Assembly (NCBI GenBank): GCA_946221035.1 | Contig: CAMIME010000001.1 | Coordinates: 115,311-179,310, forward strand | DNA length: 64,000 bases | Direction: 5' to 3' | DNA from: an uncultured Campylobacter sp. | GTDB taxonomy: Bacteria; Actinomycetota; Actinomycetes; Mycobacteriales; Mycobacteriaceae | Part shown: in pieces, positions 8,415 through 16,823 of the stretch | Layout: the number at the start of each line of letters is the position of its first letter | How positions within the stretch are numbered: the first letter of the stretch is position 1 | Notes under the pieces: model-generated | The model's input: only the letters and a program-made list of their open reading frames with translations | Databases searched by the model: none | Told to the model about the DNA's origin: nothing | Position numbers and translations under genes: made by a program

Positions 8415-9356
8415 GTGGCCGACGACTCAGCGCTGGTCAGCCGGCAGGTCAACCTCACGTTCGCGCTCCTGGCCTCTCGGGGCCGGCGCGACATCGAATG
8501 GATTCAGCGAAACGTCGACGGCTACGGGGGGCGGACCCGGGAAGCCGCGGGCAAGCTCGTGGTGCGAGATGTTGAGGAACTGCAGGCGATGTGGGTGCCG
8601 GTGCACTACCTCGACGGCGAGGTGTGGTTGGACAAGGACCTCTACGAGCTTCCGCCGATTGACCTCACCGCGGAGGAGGCGACGGCGGTCGGGCTGGCGG
8701 TCGACGTTAGCCAATCCGGCAGCCTGGGGGCCTTTGCCCGATCTGGGTGGACAAAGCTGGCGGCGTCGGGTGCGACGCGCACTTTCGACGCGCCTGCCCT
8801 GGAATCGGTGTCCAACGACATCATGCAGCTGGACCCGGACACGTTCCGGGCGATCGTTGCCTGCGTGCGCCACCGCGTCCGCATCTCCTTCGACTTCGTG
8901 CGTGCGGCCGGCAAGCCGTCCGAGCGTAGGACGATCGACCCGTGGGGCATCGTGCCCTTGAACAACCGGGCCTACCTTGTGGGCTATGACGTGGACCGGG
9001 AGGCGGAGCGGGTCTTTCGCGTGCGCAAAGTGTCCAAGGTCAAGCGGGTTCGCGAGGCCGGCACCTTCCACCCGCCGACCCGGCCGCTGCAGGAGGTGGT
9101 GGAAGACGCACTGCGCGGTGAGGTTACTGACGCTGTGATCACGCTCGATGCCCCCACCGGTGAGGAACTCGCGCGGCGGGGATCGCGCGACGGCGACACT
9201 ATTGTCCTGCGCGGGGTAGAGCGGGATTGGGTGGTGCGCACGACGGCGAGTCTCGCGGGAAACCTCGTTGCGGTGGAGCCGGAGGACATCCGCCGGGAGG
9301 TGGTCGCGTTACTTCAAAGCGCTATCGGGGATGAGGAAGGAAACGGCCGTGGATAG
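8415..9356 (+). CDS. pafB: WYL-domain transcriptional regulator PafB
   Basis: 313 residues, GTG start 6 nt after pafA. The N-terminal winged helix covers about residues 1-75 (RQVNLTFALLASRGRRDIEWIQ); a WYL domain follows (about 140-220, with RRTIDPWGIVPLNNRAYLVGYD and FRVRKVSKV), then a C-terminal extension domain. With PafC it forms a heterodimer that in mycobacteria activates the RecA/LexA-independent DNA damage response; this role is inferred from homology. pafC begins inside the last codons of this gene, pointing to coupled translation. Confidence 0.92.
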   Translation: MADDSALVSRQVNLTFALLASRGRRDIEWIQRNVDGYGGRTREAAGKLVVRDVEELQAMWVPVHYLDGEVWLDKDLYELPPIDLTAEEATAVGLAVDVSQSGSLGAFARSGWTKLAASGATRTFDAPALESVSNDIMQLDPDTFRAIVACVRHRVRISFDFVRAAGKPSERRTIDPWGIVPLNNRAYLVGYDVDREAERVFRVRKVSKVKRVREAGTFHPPTRPLQEVVEDALRGEVTDAVITLDAPTGEELARRGSRDGDTIVLRGVERDWVVRTTASLAGNLVAVEPEDIRREVVALLQSAIGDEEGNGRG

Positions 9357-10272
9357 GTTGCAGCAGCGGCGCGAGCGCATTGTGCGCTTGCTTAACCTGG
9401 TGGCTTACGCGTCGAAGCACCCGGACCTGACACCCATGGAGATCGCACGGGATCTGGGTGCGGACCCTGAAGAGGTGCGCGATGACTTGGATCTCATTCA
9501 CCTCTCCGGCATTGGCAACGGCCCCGGCGAGATGATCGAGCTCGAGCACTCCTGGCGGCGAGTGCAAATCATCGATTCGAAGGGGCTGGACAAGCCCTTG
9601 CGGCTGACTCCAACTGAGGCGAACGTGCTGCTCGTGCTCCTGGATTCACTGGAGACCATGCCGGCGCTGGTCAACCACGAAGCGGTGACCTCGGCCGCGG
9701 CGAAAATCCGGGCGGCCACCAAGGCCCGCGGCGTGGATGACGCGCAGCATTCCGCGGACGCCGGGGTCTCGACAGTGCTCGCGCAGGCGCTCTCGCAGCG
9801 CCGCCCGCTGACTTTGACCTACTACTCCGCGTCATCCGACACGACGACCACGCGTGAGGTCGAGCCACTCAGCCTGTTCCACCAGAGCGGCCACACGTAC
9901 CTCCGGGCGACGCAGGCGGGCGAGCCCAAGACCTTCAGGCTTGATCGCATCACCGACGCCTCGCTTCTCGACGGCTCCGTTGCCACCGCCCCGTCACCCT
10001 TCAACCCGCAGGATCCTTTTGGCCTCGACGAGTTGCCGGAGGCACAGCTCGCCGTGCACCCGGACGCCACGTGGCTTGCGGATTACTGGCAGATCGACCT
10101 GCGCTCACCCACAGACAACGGGTGGGTTGATGCAGGGATGCGGTACGGGTCGGAGGACTGGCTCGTACGCTTCTGCCTCGGTCAAGCCGACCGGGTGCGC
10201 CTCATTGCTCCCGCGCACTTAGCCGACACGGTAAGTAGTCGCGCGAAACGTGCGGTCGAGGCGTTAGACTAA
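9349..10272 (+). CDS. pafC: WYL-domain transcriptional regulator PafC
   Basis: 307 residues from a GTG at 9349, chosen because AGGAAGG at 9334-9340 lies 8 nt upstream; ATG 9331 would put that site inside the coding region. It overlaps pafB by 8 nt. The N-terminus (RLQQRRERIVRLLNLVAYASKHPDLTPMEIARDLG) is the winged helix. The WYL domain contains PLTLTYYSASSDTTTTREVEPLSLFHQSGHTYLRA and is followed by the C-terminal domain. Partner of PafB in the DNA-damage regulator. The tat genes follow after 31 nt. Confidence 0.9.
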   Translation: MDRLQQRRERIVRLLNLVAYASKHPDLTPMEIARDLGADPEEVRDDLDLIHLSGIGNGPGEMIELEHSWRRVQIIDSKGLDKPLRLTPTEANVLLVLLDSLETMPALVNHEAVTSAAAKIRAATKARGVDDAQHSADAGVSTVLAQALSQRRPLTLTYYSASSDTTTTREVEPLSLFHQSGHTYLRATQAGEPKTFRLDRITDASLLDGSVATAPSPFNPQDPFGLDELPEAQLAVHPDATWLADYWQIDLRSPTDNGWVDAGMRYGSEDWLVRFCLGQADRVRLIAPAHLADTVSSRAKRAVEALD

Positions 10273-10303
10273 CCGGACACGAAAGCCTTTTGAAAGGAAC
10301 CTC

Positions 10304-10585
10304 ATGCCAAGCCTTGGTTGGTCGGAAGTCCTCATTATCCTGGTCATCGTTCTCTTGCTGTTCGGTGCCAACAAGCTTCCGGAGCTCGCCCGCTCCATGG
10401 GCCGCTCCGCCCGCATTTTCAAGTCCGAGGTCAAGGAGATGCGTGCGGAAGACGAGGCAGCGAACGCCGCTCGTCCGGTGGCCGCGACGCAGCACGAGAT
10501 TGAGTCGCCGACCGCGCAGGAGACCCGCAGCGCCGCCCAGGAGGCGGACTTCTGGGACCGCCCGGAGAACCAGCCGCGCCGCTAA
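10304..10585 (+). CDS. tatA: Sec-independent translocase subunit TatA
   Basis: 93 residues: a single N-terminal membrane helix (about residues 5-21, EVLIILVIVLLLFGANKLPELARSMG) followed by an amphipathic helix with the FG..KLPEL..S.G signature, then a polar tail. TatA forms the variable pore that moves folded twin-arginine substrates across the membrane. GAAAGGAAC lies just ahead of the ATG. tatC follows after 6 nt. The polar tail (EDEAANAARPV..QPRR) is not conserved. Confidence 0.95.
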   Translation: MPSLGWSEVLIILVIVLLLFGANKLPELARSMGRSARIFKSEVKEMRAEDEAANAARPVAATQHEIESPTAQETRSAAQEADFWDRPENQPRR

Positions 10586-10591
10586 CGCCGT

Positions 10592-11599
10592 ATGGCACCC
10601 ATTCGTATGCGCAGGAGGAAGAACTCGACCGGCGAAATGCCGCTGATCGAGCACCTCAAGGAGCTGCGGCGCCGCGTCATCGTATCCCTCGCCGCAGCGT
10701 TCGTCGGCACCGTGATCGGTTTCATCTGGTACCAAAACGCCCCCGGGTCCCTTATGCCACTCGGCGAGATCATCCGCGGCCCATACTGTAACCTGCCGGA
10801 TCATCTGCGGGCGGATTTCACCGGTGACGGCGAATGCCGCCTGCTGGCCACCAACCCGTTCGAGATGTTTATGCTGCGCCTCAAAGTCGGCGCGTTGGCA
10901 GGGCTTGTCCTGTCCTCGCCTGTGTGGCTCACGCAGATCTGGAACTTCATCACCCCCGGTCTACACAAGAACGAACGGCGCTACACGATGTCGTTTGTCT
11001 CCTTGGCTGTCCTCCTTTTCGTGGCGGGCGCGATGCTCGCGTATTTCGTGTTGGACCAGGGCTTGTACGTGCTTATGTCGATGGGGTCGGAGTTCCAGGT
11101 GGCGGCACTATCCGGTGGGGAGTACTACAACTTCCTGCTCGCGCTCATCATCATCTTCGGTGTGAGTTTCGAGGTGCCCCTCATTATCGTCATGCTCAAC
11201 CTTGCCGGCCTGCTGCGCTACGAGCACGTGCAGGACAAGCGGCGCATGATCATCGTGGGCATCTTTATATTCGCGGCGTTCATGACTCCCGGGCAGGACC
11301 CTATTTCGATGCTGGCCCTCGCCTTAGCCATCACGCTGTTGGTAGAGATGGCGTTCCAATTCTGCCGGGTGCACGACAAGCGGATGAAGCGCCAACGGCC
11401 AGACTGGCTCGATATCTCGGACGAGGAGGCCTCCGGCCCGATCGCCCGGCCGGAGCCGATTGGCGTAGGCGGGGCTCCCGCGGCCGAGACGATTGATGCG
11501 CCGACTCCGGTGAGTGCGCCGAAACCGGTGGGTGCCGGAGGTGGCGTCGGTACGCAAACACGCCCGTCGAACCCGCGGAATTTCGACGACGTTCTGTAA
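10592..11599 (+). CDS. tatC: Sec-independent translocase subunit TatC
   Basis: 335 residues with six expected membrane helices. MPLIEHLKELRRRVIVSL near the N-terminus is the TatC signature that binds the twin-arginine signal peptide. Other markers are FEMFMLRLKVGALAGLVLSSPVWLTQIW, LLFVAGAMLAYFV and FGVSFEVPLIIVML. The C-terminal 70 residues are a long cytosolic tail rich in Pro, Ala and Gly (VGVGGAPAAETIDAPTPV region), as in other actinobacteria. Co-transcribed with tatA. tatB is not in the window. Confidence 0.95.
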   Translation: MAPIRMRRRKNSTGEMPLIEHLKELRRRVIVSLAAAFVGTVIGFIWYQNAPGSLMPLGEIIRGPYCNLPDHLRADFTGDGECRLLATNPFEMFMLRLKVGALAGLVLSSPVWLTQIWNFITPGLHKNERRYTMSFVSLAVLLFVAGAMLAYFVLDQGLYVLMSMGSEFQVAALSGGEYYNFLLALIIIFGVSFEVPLIIVMLNLAGLLRYEHVQDKRRMIIVGIFIFAAFMTPGQDPISMLALALAITLLVEMAFQFCRVHDKRMKRQRPDWLDISDEEASGPIARPEPIGVGGAPAAETIDAPTPVSAPKPVGAGGGVGTQTRPSNPRNFDDVL

Positions 11600-11603
11600 G
11601 ACG

Positions 11604-11609
11604 TACTGT
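11604..11609 (+). promoter_or_regulatory. -10 box of helY (leaderless)
   Basis: TACTGT, 7 nt before the ATG at 11617, placed just after the tatC stop. AAGGGG in the spacer is too close to the ATG to be a good ribosome site. Confidence 0.4.
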
Positions 11610-11616
11610 AAGGGGC

Positions 11617-14379
11617 ATGTCTTTCCTGCAGGAGTTCGCCGCATCGAAACCGTTTTCCCTCGACGAGTTCCAGCTCGAAGCCTGCCGAGTAGTCGAGGAC
11701 GACCGCGGGGTCCTCGTATGCGCCCCAACCGGCTCGGGCAAAACGGTAGTGGGCGAGTTCGCTGTGGCGTTGGCGCTGTCGCGCGGGACGAAGTGCTTTT
11801 ACACCACGCCGATTAAGGCGCTGAGCAACCAGAAGTACCACGATCTCGTTGCTGAGCATGGGGAGGACGCGGTGGGCTTGCTCACCGGCGATGTCAGCAT
11901 CAACGGCAGCGCGGATGTGGTCGTGATGACCACCGAGGTGTTGCGAAACATGCTCTACGCGGAGTCACCACAGCTCGACCGGCTGACGCATGTGGTGATG
12001 GATGAGATCCACTACCTGGCCGACCGTGATCGGGGCGCGGTGTGGGAGGAGATCATCCTCAACCTGCACGAATCCGTGAGCGTCATCGGTCTGTCGGCGA
12101 CGGTGTCGAACTCGGAGGAGTTCGGCGAGTGGCTTTCTACGGTGCGCGGTGACACGGAAGTCATTGTCACCGAGCACCGCCCCGTACCTTTAAGCCAGTA
12201 CATGCTGGTAGGGCGCAAGGTGTTCCCGCTGTTCGAACCCGGCGGGGACGGGCGGGTGAACCGGGAGCTCGAGCACGCTATCGAACGGATCGAGGCCGGC
12301 TCCGGCGACGAGGGGCGGCGCGATTTCGAGGAGGGGCGCGGTTTCCGCTCGCGTGCCGGCGGGCGCCGCAGCGGGCGTGAACGGGGGCAGGATCGCTTCC
12401 GCCCGATCGGTCGCCCGGAAGTGGTCACGGCGCTGCAGGGCCGCGACATGCTGCCGGCGATCGTGTTCATCTTCTCCCGCGCCGGCTGCGACGGCGCCCT
12501 GTTCCAGTGCCTGCGCTCGCGTAAGGTGCTCACGACGCCGGAGGAGCAGGAAGAGATCACACAGCTTATCGACGACGGCGTGGTCGGCATCCCCGAAGAA
12601 GACCTCGAAGTATTGAATTTCCGGCAGCTGCGCACTGCATGGTCGCGCGGCTTCGCGGCCCACCACGCCGGCCTACTACCAGCGTTCAAACACATCGTGG
12701 AGCAGCTGTTTGTGCGCGGGTTGGTGAAGGTGGTGTTCGCAACTGAGACGCTGGCACTTGGCATCAACATGCCTGCGCGCACCGTGGTGCTGGAGAAGAT
12801 GGTGAAGTTCAACGGCGAGGCGCACGTCGATCTCACCCCTGGCCAGTACACGCAGCTCACCGGGCGTGCTGGCCGCCGCGGCATCGACCACATTGGGAAC
12901 GCGGTGGTCCAGTGGGCCCCGGCGATGGACCCCCGGGAGGTCGCGGGGCTTGCCTCCACCCGCACCTACCCGCTCATTTCTCAGTTCCAACCGGGCTACA
13001 ACATGGCCATCAACATGTTGGCCATGAACGGCTACGAGGACTCCATTCGCCTGATCGAGCAGTCGTTCGCACAGTTCCAAACCGACCGTTCAGTGGTGGG
13101 GGAGGTGCGTGACATCGAGCGCTTGGAGCAGCAAGTCGAAGATTTGAGGGGCAAGCTCGACCGGGAGGTCGCCGCGTTCGCTCCACCTTCAGAACGCGGC
13201 CCGGACGAGGCCGCGGAGGAGCTCGTGGAGTACATGGAGCTGCGCAGGCAGCTGTCGGAGGAAGAAAAGAAGGCCCGGCGCGATTCCCTGGATTCGCGCC
13301 ACAGCGAAACGGTTGCGATCCTGGGCAGGCTGCAGGTCGGCGAGGTGATCGCGCTACCGGGGAAGCGGAAACCGGAACTGGCTGCGGTGATTCAAGCAGC
13401 GGGCAAGCCGCACGACCCCAGGCCCTGGGTGACCACGGAGCGCGGGTGGTCGGGCCGCATCGACGCGGCAGCGTTTCGCAACCCGCCGATGGTGGTGGGG
13501 CGGGTCAAGGTGCCGCGACACATGCAGGACCAGCCGCGGCGTCACACGCGCAAGATCGTGGAACTTCTGAACCGCGGGCACTACAACGCGCCGAAGCGGC
13601 TGCGCGAGGAGGCACGTGTGCGCCCGAGCAAACAGGTCACGGCCCTGCGGGAGGCGATCCGCCACCACCCGGTGCACGGCTGGCCCGCGGCGGACCGGGA
13701 GGCGCTTGCCCGCACGGCAGAGCAGCTTGTGCGCGACCAGCGCAAGCTCGCTTCAGTGCAGCGGCGTGTTGATGACTCCACGGATTCCCTCGGCCGCACC
13801 TTCGAGCGCATCATCGGTTTGCTGGCTGAGCTGGACTACGTCGAGATTGCGGGGGGCGAGCCCGAGGTGACGGAGGAGGGGGAGCGCCTCTCGCGGATCC
13901 ATAACGTCTCCGACCTCCTGGTTGCGCAGTGCCTGAAGCGCGGCATCTGGGACGATCTCGACCCGGCGGAACTGGCCGGGGTCGCCTCCATGGTGGTGTT
14001 TGAGAACCGGCGCGCGACAGGCGGGTCCCCGGAGGCGGCAACGGACGCGATGGCGGACGCGATGAACGACACGATGCGTGTGTACAACGAACTCGTCAGC
14101 GACGAGCAGCGCCACGGCCTGCCCGCAACCCGGTTACCGGACGCGGGGTTCTCGCTCTCCCTGCACCAGTGGACTGCCGGCGCGCCGCTCGGCTACGCCC
14201 TGGCTGCCGCGGCGGAATCTGGCGCGGAGCTCACTCCCGGCGACTTCGTCCGCTGGTGCCGGCAGGTGATTGACTTGCTCGAGCAGATCAAGAAGACCGG
14301 GTACTCAGACCGGATCAGGGACAACGCGAACCGCGCGGTCGAGGCTATCCGCCGCGGCGTGGTGGCCATCGGCAACTAG
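11617..14379 (+). CDS. helY: Ski2/Mtr4-like DExH RNA helicase HelY
   Basis: 920 residues. Helicase core: Walker A APTGSGKT near residue 37, TTPIKALSNQKY, DEIH near residue 130 within VVMDEIHYLADRDRG, SAT in LSATVSNSEEF, and QLTGRAGRRGID near residue 413. A charged Arg/Gly insert at about residues 230-265 separates the RecA domains. The C-terminal half has the beta-barrel and DSHCT-type helical domain (LDYVEIAGGEPEVTEEGERLSRIHN and later). Members of this family are 3'-5' RNA helicases; actinobacterial HelY sits after tatAC in mycobacteria too. The 3' end overlaps the convergent protease gene by 4 nt. Confidence 0.93.
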   Translation: MSFLQEFAASKPFSLDEFQLEACRVVEDDRGVLVCAPTGSGKTVVGEFAVALALSRGTKCFYTTPIKALSNQKYHDLVAEHGEDAVGLLTGDVSINGSADVVVMTTEVLRNMLYAESPQLDRLTHVVMDEIHYLADRDRGAVWEEIILNLHESVSVIGLSATVSNSEEFGEWLSTVRGDTEVIVTEHRPVPLSQYMLVGRKVFPLFEPGGDGRVNRELEHAIERIEAGSGDEGRRDFEEGRGFRSRAGGRRSGRERGQDRFRPIGRPEVVTALQGRDMLPAIVFIFSRAGCDGALFQCLRSRKVLTTPEEQEEITQLIDDGVVGIPEEDLEVLNFRQLRTAWSRGFAAHHAGLLPAFKHIVEQLFVRGLVKVVFATETLALGINMPARTVVLEKMVKFNGEAHVDLTPGQYTQLTGRAGRRGIDHIGNAVVQWAPAMDPREVAGLASTRTYPLISQFQPGYNMAINMLAMNGYEDSIRLIEQSFAQFQTDRSVVGEVRDIERLEQQVEDLRGKLDREVAAFAPPSERGPDEAAEELVEYMELRRQLSEEEKKARRDSLDSRHSETVAILGRLQVGEVIALPGKRKPELAAVIQAAGKPHDPRPWVTTERGWSGRIDAAAFRNPPMVVGRVKVPRHMQDQPRRHTRKIVELLNRGHYNAPKRLREEARVRPSKQVTALREAIRHHPVHGWPAADREALARTAEQLVRDQRKLASVQRRVDDSTDSLGRTFERIIGLLAELDYVEIAGGEPEVTEEGERLSRIHNVSDLLVAQCLKRGIWDDLDPAELAGVASMVVFENRRATGGSPEAATDAMADAMNDTMRVYNELVSDEQRHGLPATRLPDAGFSLSLHQWTAGAPLGYALAAAAESGAELTPGDFVRWCRQVIDLLEQIKKTGYSDRIRDNANRAVEAIRRGVVAIGN

Positions 14380-14939
14380 GCCTGCGCTGCCGGCCGGAAG
14401 CCCGGAGGCAACAGGGCCACCGTGGCAAGCCGCAGGTTCACCCCGAAGGGGTCGAGGATGAGGCTCTGCACACCTACCACGCGGCCGTCAACGAGCACGG
14501 GCCCGCCGGAATCGCCCTTCACGGCGGGTGGGGTGGCCACAACCAAGCCCGCGGGCCGCACGATGGTGCGCATGCCCCGCGACAGCGCGATGGGCAGGGT
14601 TGCCACGTACCACCCGGGGCGTGCTGCGGGAGCAGGCGCGTGCCCTCCGAAGCCGAAGGTGACCGTCCTCGCACCCACCTTCGGCGCCGCGCCGACCTCC
14701 AACGGCGGGGCAGGAACCGGCCGGGCCAGTGTCAACAGCGCGATGTCGGTGCCAGCCAGGGCGGTGGTGGAGGTGACGGGGAGACGTGAGCCGTCGAGAA
14801 GCACTTCGAGCTCCTCGGTGGCGCGCCCGCGGAGGAAGTGCGCGCAGGTCAGCACCCGATCCGGCGCCACTAGCGCACCCGAGCAGTAACCACCAGGGCC
14901 CACGATGCGGGCAATCGAACGGGGCAGGGCAGATCTCAC
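14376..14939 (-). CDS. Trypsin-like serine protease without signal peptide
   Basis: 187 residues from the GTG at 14939. The chymotrypsin-fold catalytic triad is complete: His in VLTCAHF, Asp in GTDIALLTL, Ser in KGDSGGPVLVDG. No signal peptide or membrane helix precedes the protease domain, which is unusual for this family; export would need another route, or it acts inside the cell. The start was chosen because a minus-strand TACCAT (14952-14947) lies 7 nt before this GTG; an upstream GTG at 14957 in the same frame would overlap that promoter and lacks a ribosome site. It is divergent from pepQ and convergent with helY. Confidence 0.75.
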   Translation of the reverse strand: MRSALPRSIARIVGPGGYCSGALVAPDRVLTCAHFLRGRATEELEVLLDGSRLPVTSTTALAGTDIALLTLARPVPAPPLEVGAAPKVGARTVTFGFGGHAPAPAARPGWYVATLPIALSRGMRTIVRPAGLVVATPPAVKGDSGGPVLVDGRVVGVQSLILDPFGVNLRLATVALLPPGFRPAAQA

Positions 14940-14946
14940 CACCGCG

Positions 14947-14964
14947 ATGGTAGCCACTTACCAT
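14947..14964. promoter_or_regulatory. Interlocked divergent -10 boxes (inverted repeat)
   Basis: ATGGTA-GCCACT-TACCAT: a perfect 6-bp inverted repeat with a 6-nt spacer. Read on the plus strand, TACCAT (14959-14964) lies 6 nt before the pepQ ATG. Read on the minus strand, TACCAT lies 7 nt before the protease GTG at 14939. Each expected -35 region falls on the start codon of the opposite gene, so the two polymerases would exclude each other. Confidence 0.5.
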
Positions 14965-14970
14965 GGCCCC

Positions 14971-16059
14971 ATGACTGCTTTCGACGCTTCCGTCTTCGCG
15001 CAGCGGCGAGCCGACGCCGCCCAGCTGGTCAGGCGCGGTGGGCTCGGTGGGTTCATTATCGGCACCGGCCCGGAACTTGCCTACCTCACGGGCTCGTGGA
15101 CGACCTCGCACGAGCGGCTCACCGCACTGATCATCCCGCCGAGCGGGCAAGCGCGGCTTCTCGCCCCCGCCACGGATTCCGGGAGCTTCGAGCGTATCGA
15201 CGTCCCCGTAACCACCTGGAAGGACGGCGACGACCCGTACCGGATGGCCGCGCAGCTGGTGGATGACGCCCCGGTAGGGCTGGGTTCATCACTGACCGCC
15301 GATCACGTCTTCGCGCTGCAGGCGGTGCTTGATCAAACCGTCCTTGCCAGCGAGGCCGTCGCCGAGCTGTTCATGGTGAAAGATGCCGTAGAAGCCGAGC
15401 AGCTCGCCCGCGCCGGAGCGGCGATTGACCGCGTCCACGACCGGGTCGCGGGCCTGCTGGTACCCGGGCGGACGGAGCGCGAGGTGGCCCAGGCACTCGA
15501 GCTGCTCATCCTCGAAGAGCACGAGCGGGTCGAGTTCATCATCGTCGGCTCCGGCCCAAACGGGTCGAACCCGCACCACGACTTCTCCGACCGCGTGCTG
15601 CAGCCCGGTGACCCCGTCGTCGTCGACCTCGGCGGAGCGCTGGACACCGGCTACCAATCCGACTGCACCCGCACACACATCGTGCCCGGGGATTCGGCGC
15701 CCGCCGACTTCGCCGAGGCAGCGCGGGTGCTGGAGGAGGCGTTTTCGGCTGCGTGCGCGGCGGCCCGCCCCGGGATCACGGCCGGCCAGCTCGACGCGGC
15801 GGCGCGGGGTGTTATCGAACGCGCGGGGTACGGCGAGCTGTTCACCCACCGCCTTGGCCACGGGATTGGGCTGGCGGGCCACGAGGCCCCCTTCATCATC
15901 GGTGGATCCGACGTCGTGCTCCAAGAGGGCATGGTGTTCTCTATCGAACCCGGCCTGTACAAGCCGGGGGAGTGGGGCATGCGCATCGAAAACATCGTGC
16001 GGCTTAGCGCCGACGGCGCGCAGACGCTCAACTCGACCGAGTGGAGGATTCTGCCATGA
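14971..16059 (+). CDS. pepQ: M24 family Xaa-Pro peptidase (PepQ/aminopeptidase P type)
   Basis: 362 residues. The N-terminal creatinase-like domain (about 1-125) is followed by a pita-bread metallopeptidase domain. Metal ligands are visible: Asp in VVVDLGG, Asp in GYQSDCTRTH, His in HRLGHGIGLAGHE, Glu in VFSIEPGLY and Glu in MRIENIVRL. It would release N-terminal residues next to proline or split Xaa-Pro dipeptides with two metal ions. ATG 14971 is preceded by TACCAT at 6 nt, consistent with a leaderless message. The stop overlaps the start of the next gene (ATGA). Confidence 0.88.
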   Translation: MTAFDASVFAQRRADAAQLVRRGGLGGFIIGTGPELAYLTGSWTTSHERLTALIIPPSGQARLLAPATDSGSFERIDVPVTTWKDGDDPYRMAAQLVDDAPVGLGSSLTADHVFALQAVLDQTVLASEAVAELFMVKDAVEAEQLARAGAAIDRVHDRVAGLLVPGRTEREVAQALELLILEEHERVEFIIVGSGPNGSNPHHDFSDRVLQPGDPVVVDLGGALDTGYQSDCTRTHIVPGDSAPADFAEAARVLEEAFSAACAAARPGITAGQLDAAARGVIERAGYGELFTHRLGHGIGLAGHEAPFIIGGSDVVLQEGMVFSIEPGLYKPGEWGMRIENIVRLSADGAQTLNSTEWRILP

Positions 16060-16790
16060 GCGCGAGCACGGATGGGGTAGTCCTCCTTCTCGGCGCCCGC
16101 AGCGACATCGGCGGAGAGATCGCCCGCAGAATCTGCCGGGGCAGGGATGTGGTGTTGGCCGCGCGGGGGAGGAAGGCGGGCGACGGAGACGTCGATAAGC
16201 AACTGCTCGATGCGGGGGCGCGCACCGTGCGGTGGCTGGATTTCGATGCCGCCGATGTGCAGTCGCACCGCGCGGTGGTGGAAGCGGCCGGGGACGTGCG
16301 CACAGCGATTGTCGCCTTCGGCATCCTCGGGGACCAGGAGCTGGCGGAGCGCGACGAGGCGGAGGCCGTGCGAATAGCCGAGGTGGACTATCTCGCGCAG
16401 GTCAGCATGCTCACCGTGCTCGCGGACGTGATGCAGCGCGGGGAGATCTACGCGTTTTCCTCCATCGCAGGCTGGCGGGCGCGGCGGGCCAACTACGTGT
16501 ACGGGTCCACGAAAGCGGGACTCGATGCCTTCTGCCAGGGCCTGATGGATCGCCTCCACCGCAGCCAACTGCACCTGATTCTGGCCCGACCGGGCTTTGT
16601 CATCGGGTCGATGACTGAGGGCATGACGCCCGCCATAATGTCGGTCACACCCGACGTGGTGGCCGATGCCGTTGTGGAGGCCGCGCGCAGGAACACAAGC
16701 GCCACGGTGTGGGTTCCGCGCCGCCTGGCACTGCTTGCCGCAGTCATGCGCATGGTGCCGCGTCCGATTTGGCGCCACATGCCGAGATAG
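16056..16790 (+). CDS. Short-chain dehydrogenase, DprE2-like paralogue
   Basis: 244 residues. Rossmann motif LLLGARSDIGGEIA, then WLDFDA, IVAFGILGD, a catalytic SS..YVYGSTKAG (Tyr-x3-Lys), and ARPGFV. The whole protein aligns by eye with the DprE2 keto-reductase that finishes epimerisation of decaprenyl-phospho-ribose to arabinose, including the C-terminal VWVPRRLALL and VPRPIWRHMPR. No dprE1 oxidase is nearby, so it may be an orphan paralogue acting on another sugar lipid, or the true enzyme at a different locus. Translationally coupled to pepQ through the ATGA overlap. Confidence 0.75.
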   Translation: MSASTDGVVLLLGARSDIGGEIARRICRGRDVVLAARGRKAGDGDVDKQLLDAGARTVRWLDFDAADVQSHRAVVEAAGDVRTAIVAFGILGDQELAERDEAEAVRIAEVDYLAQVSMLTVLADVMQRGEIYAFSSIAGWRARRANYVYGSTKAGLDAFCQGLMDRLHRSQLHLILARPGFVIGSMTEGMTPAIMSVTPDVVADAVVEAARRNTSATVWVPRRLALLAAVMRMVPRPIWRHMPR

Positions 16791-16810
16791 GTCCGTGTCG
16801 GCGGGGCAGG

Positions 16811-16816
16811 TAGTCT
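16811..16816 (+). promoter_or_regulatory. -10 box of fxsA (leaderless)
   Basis: TAGTCT, 7 nt before the ATG at 16824. This favours ATG 16824 over the in-frame GTG at 16818. Confidence 0.4.
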
Positions 16817-16823
16817 CGTGCGC

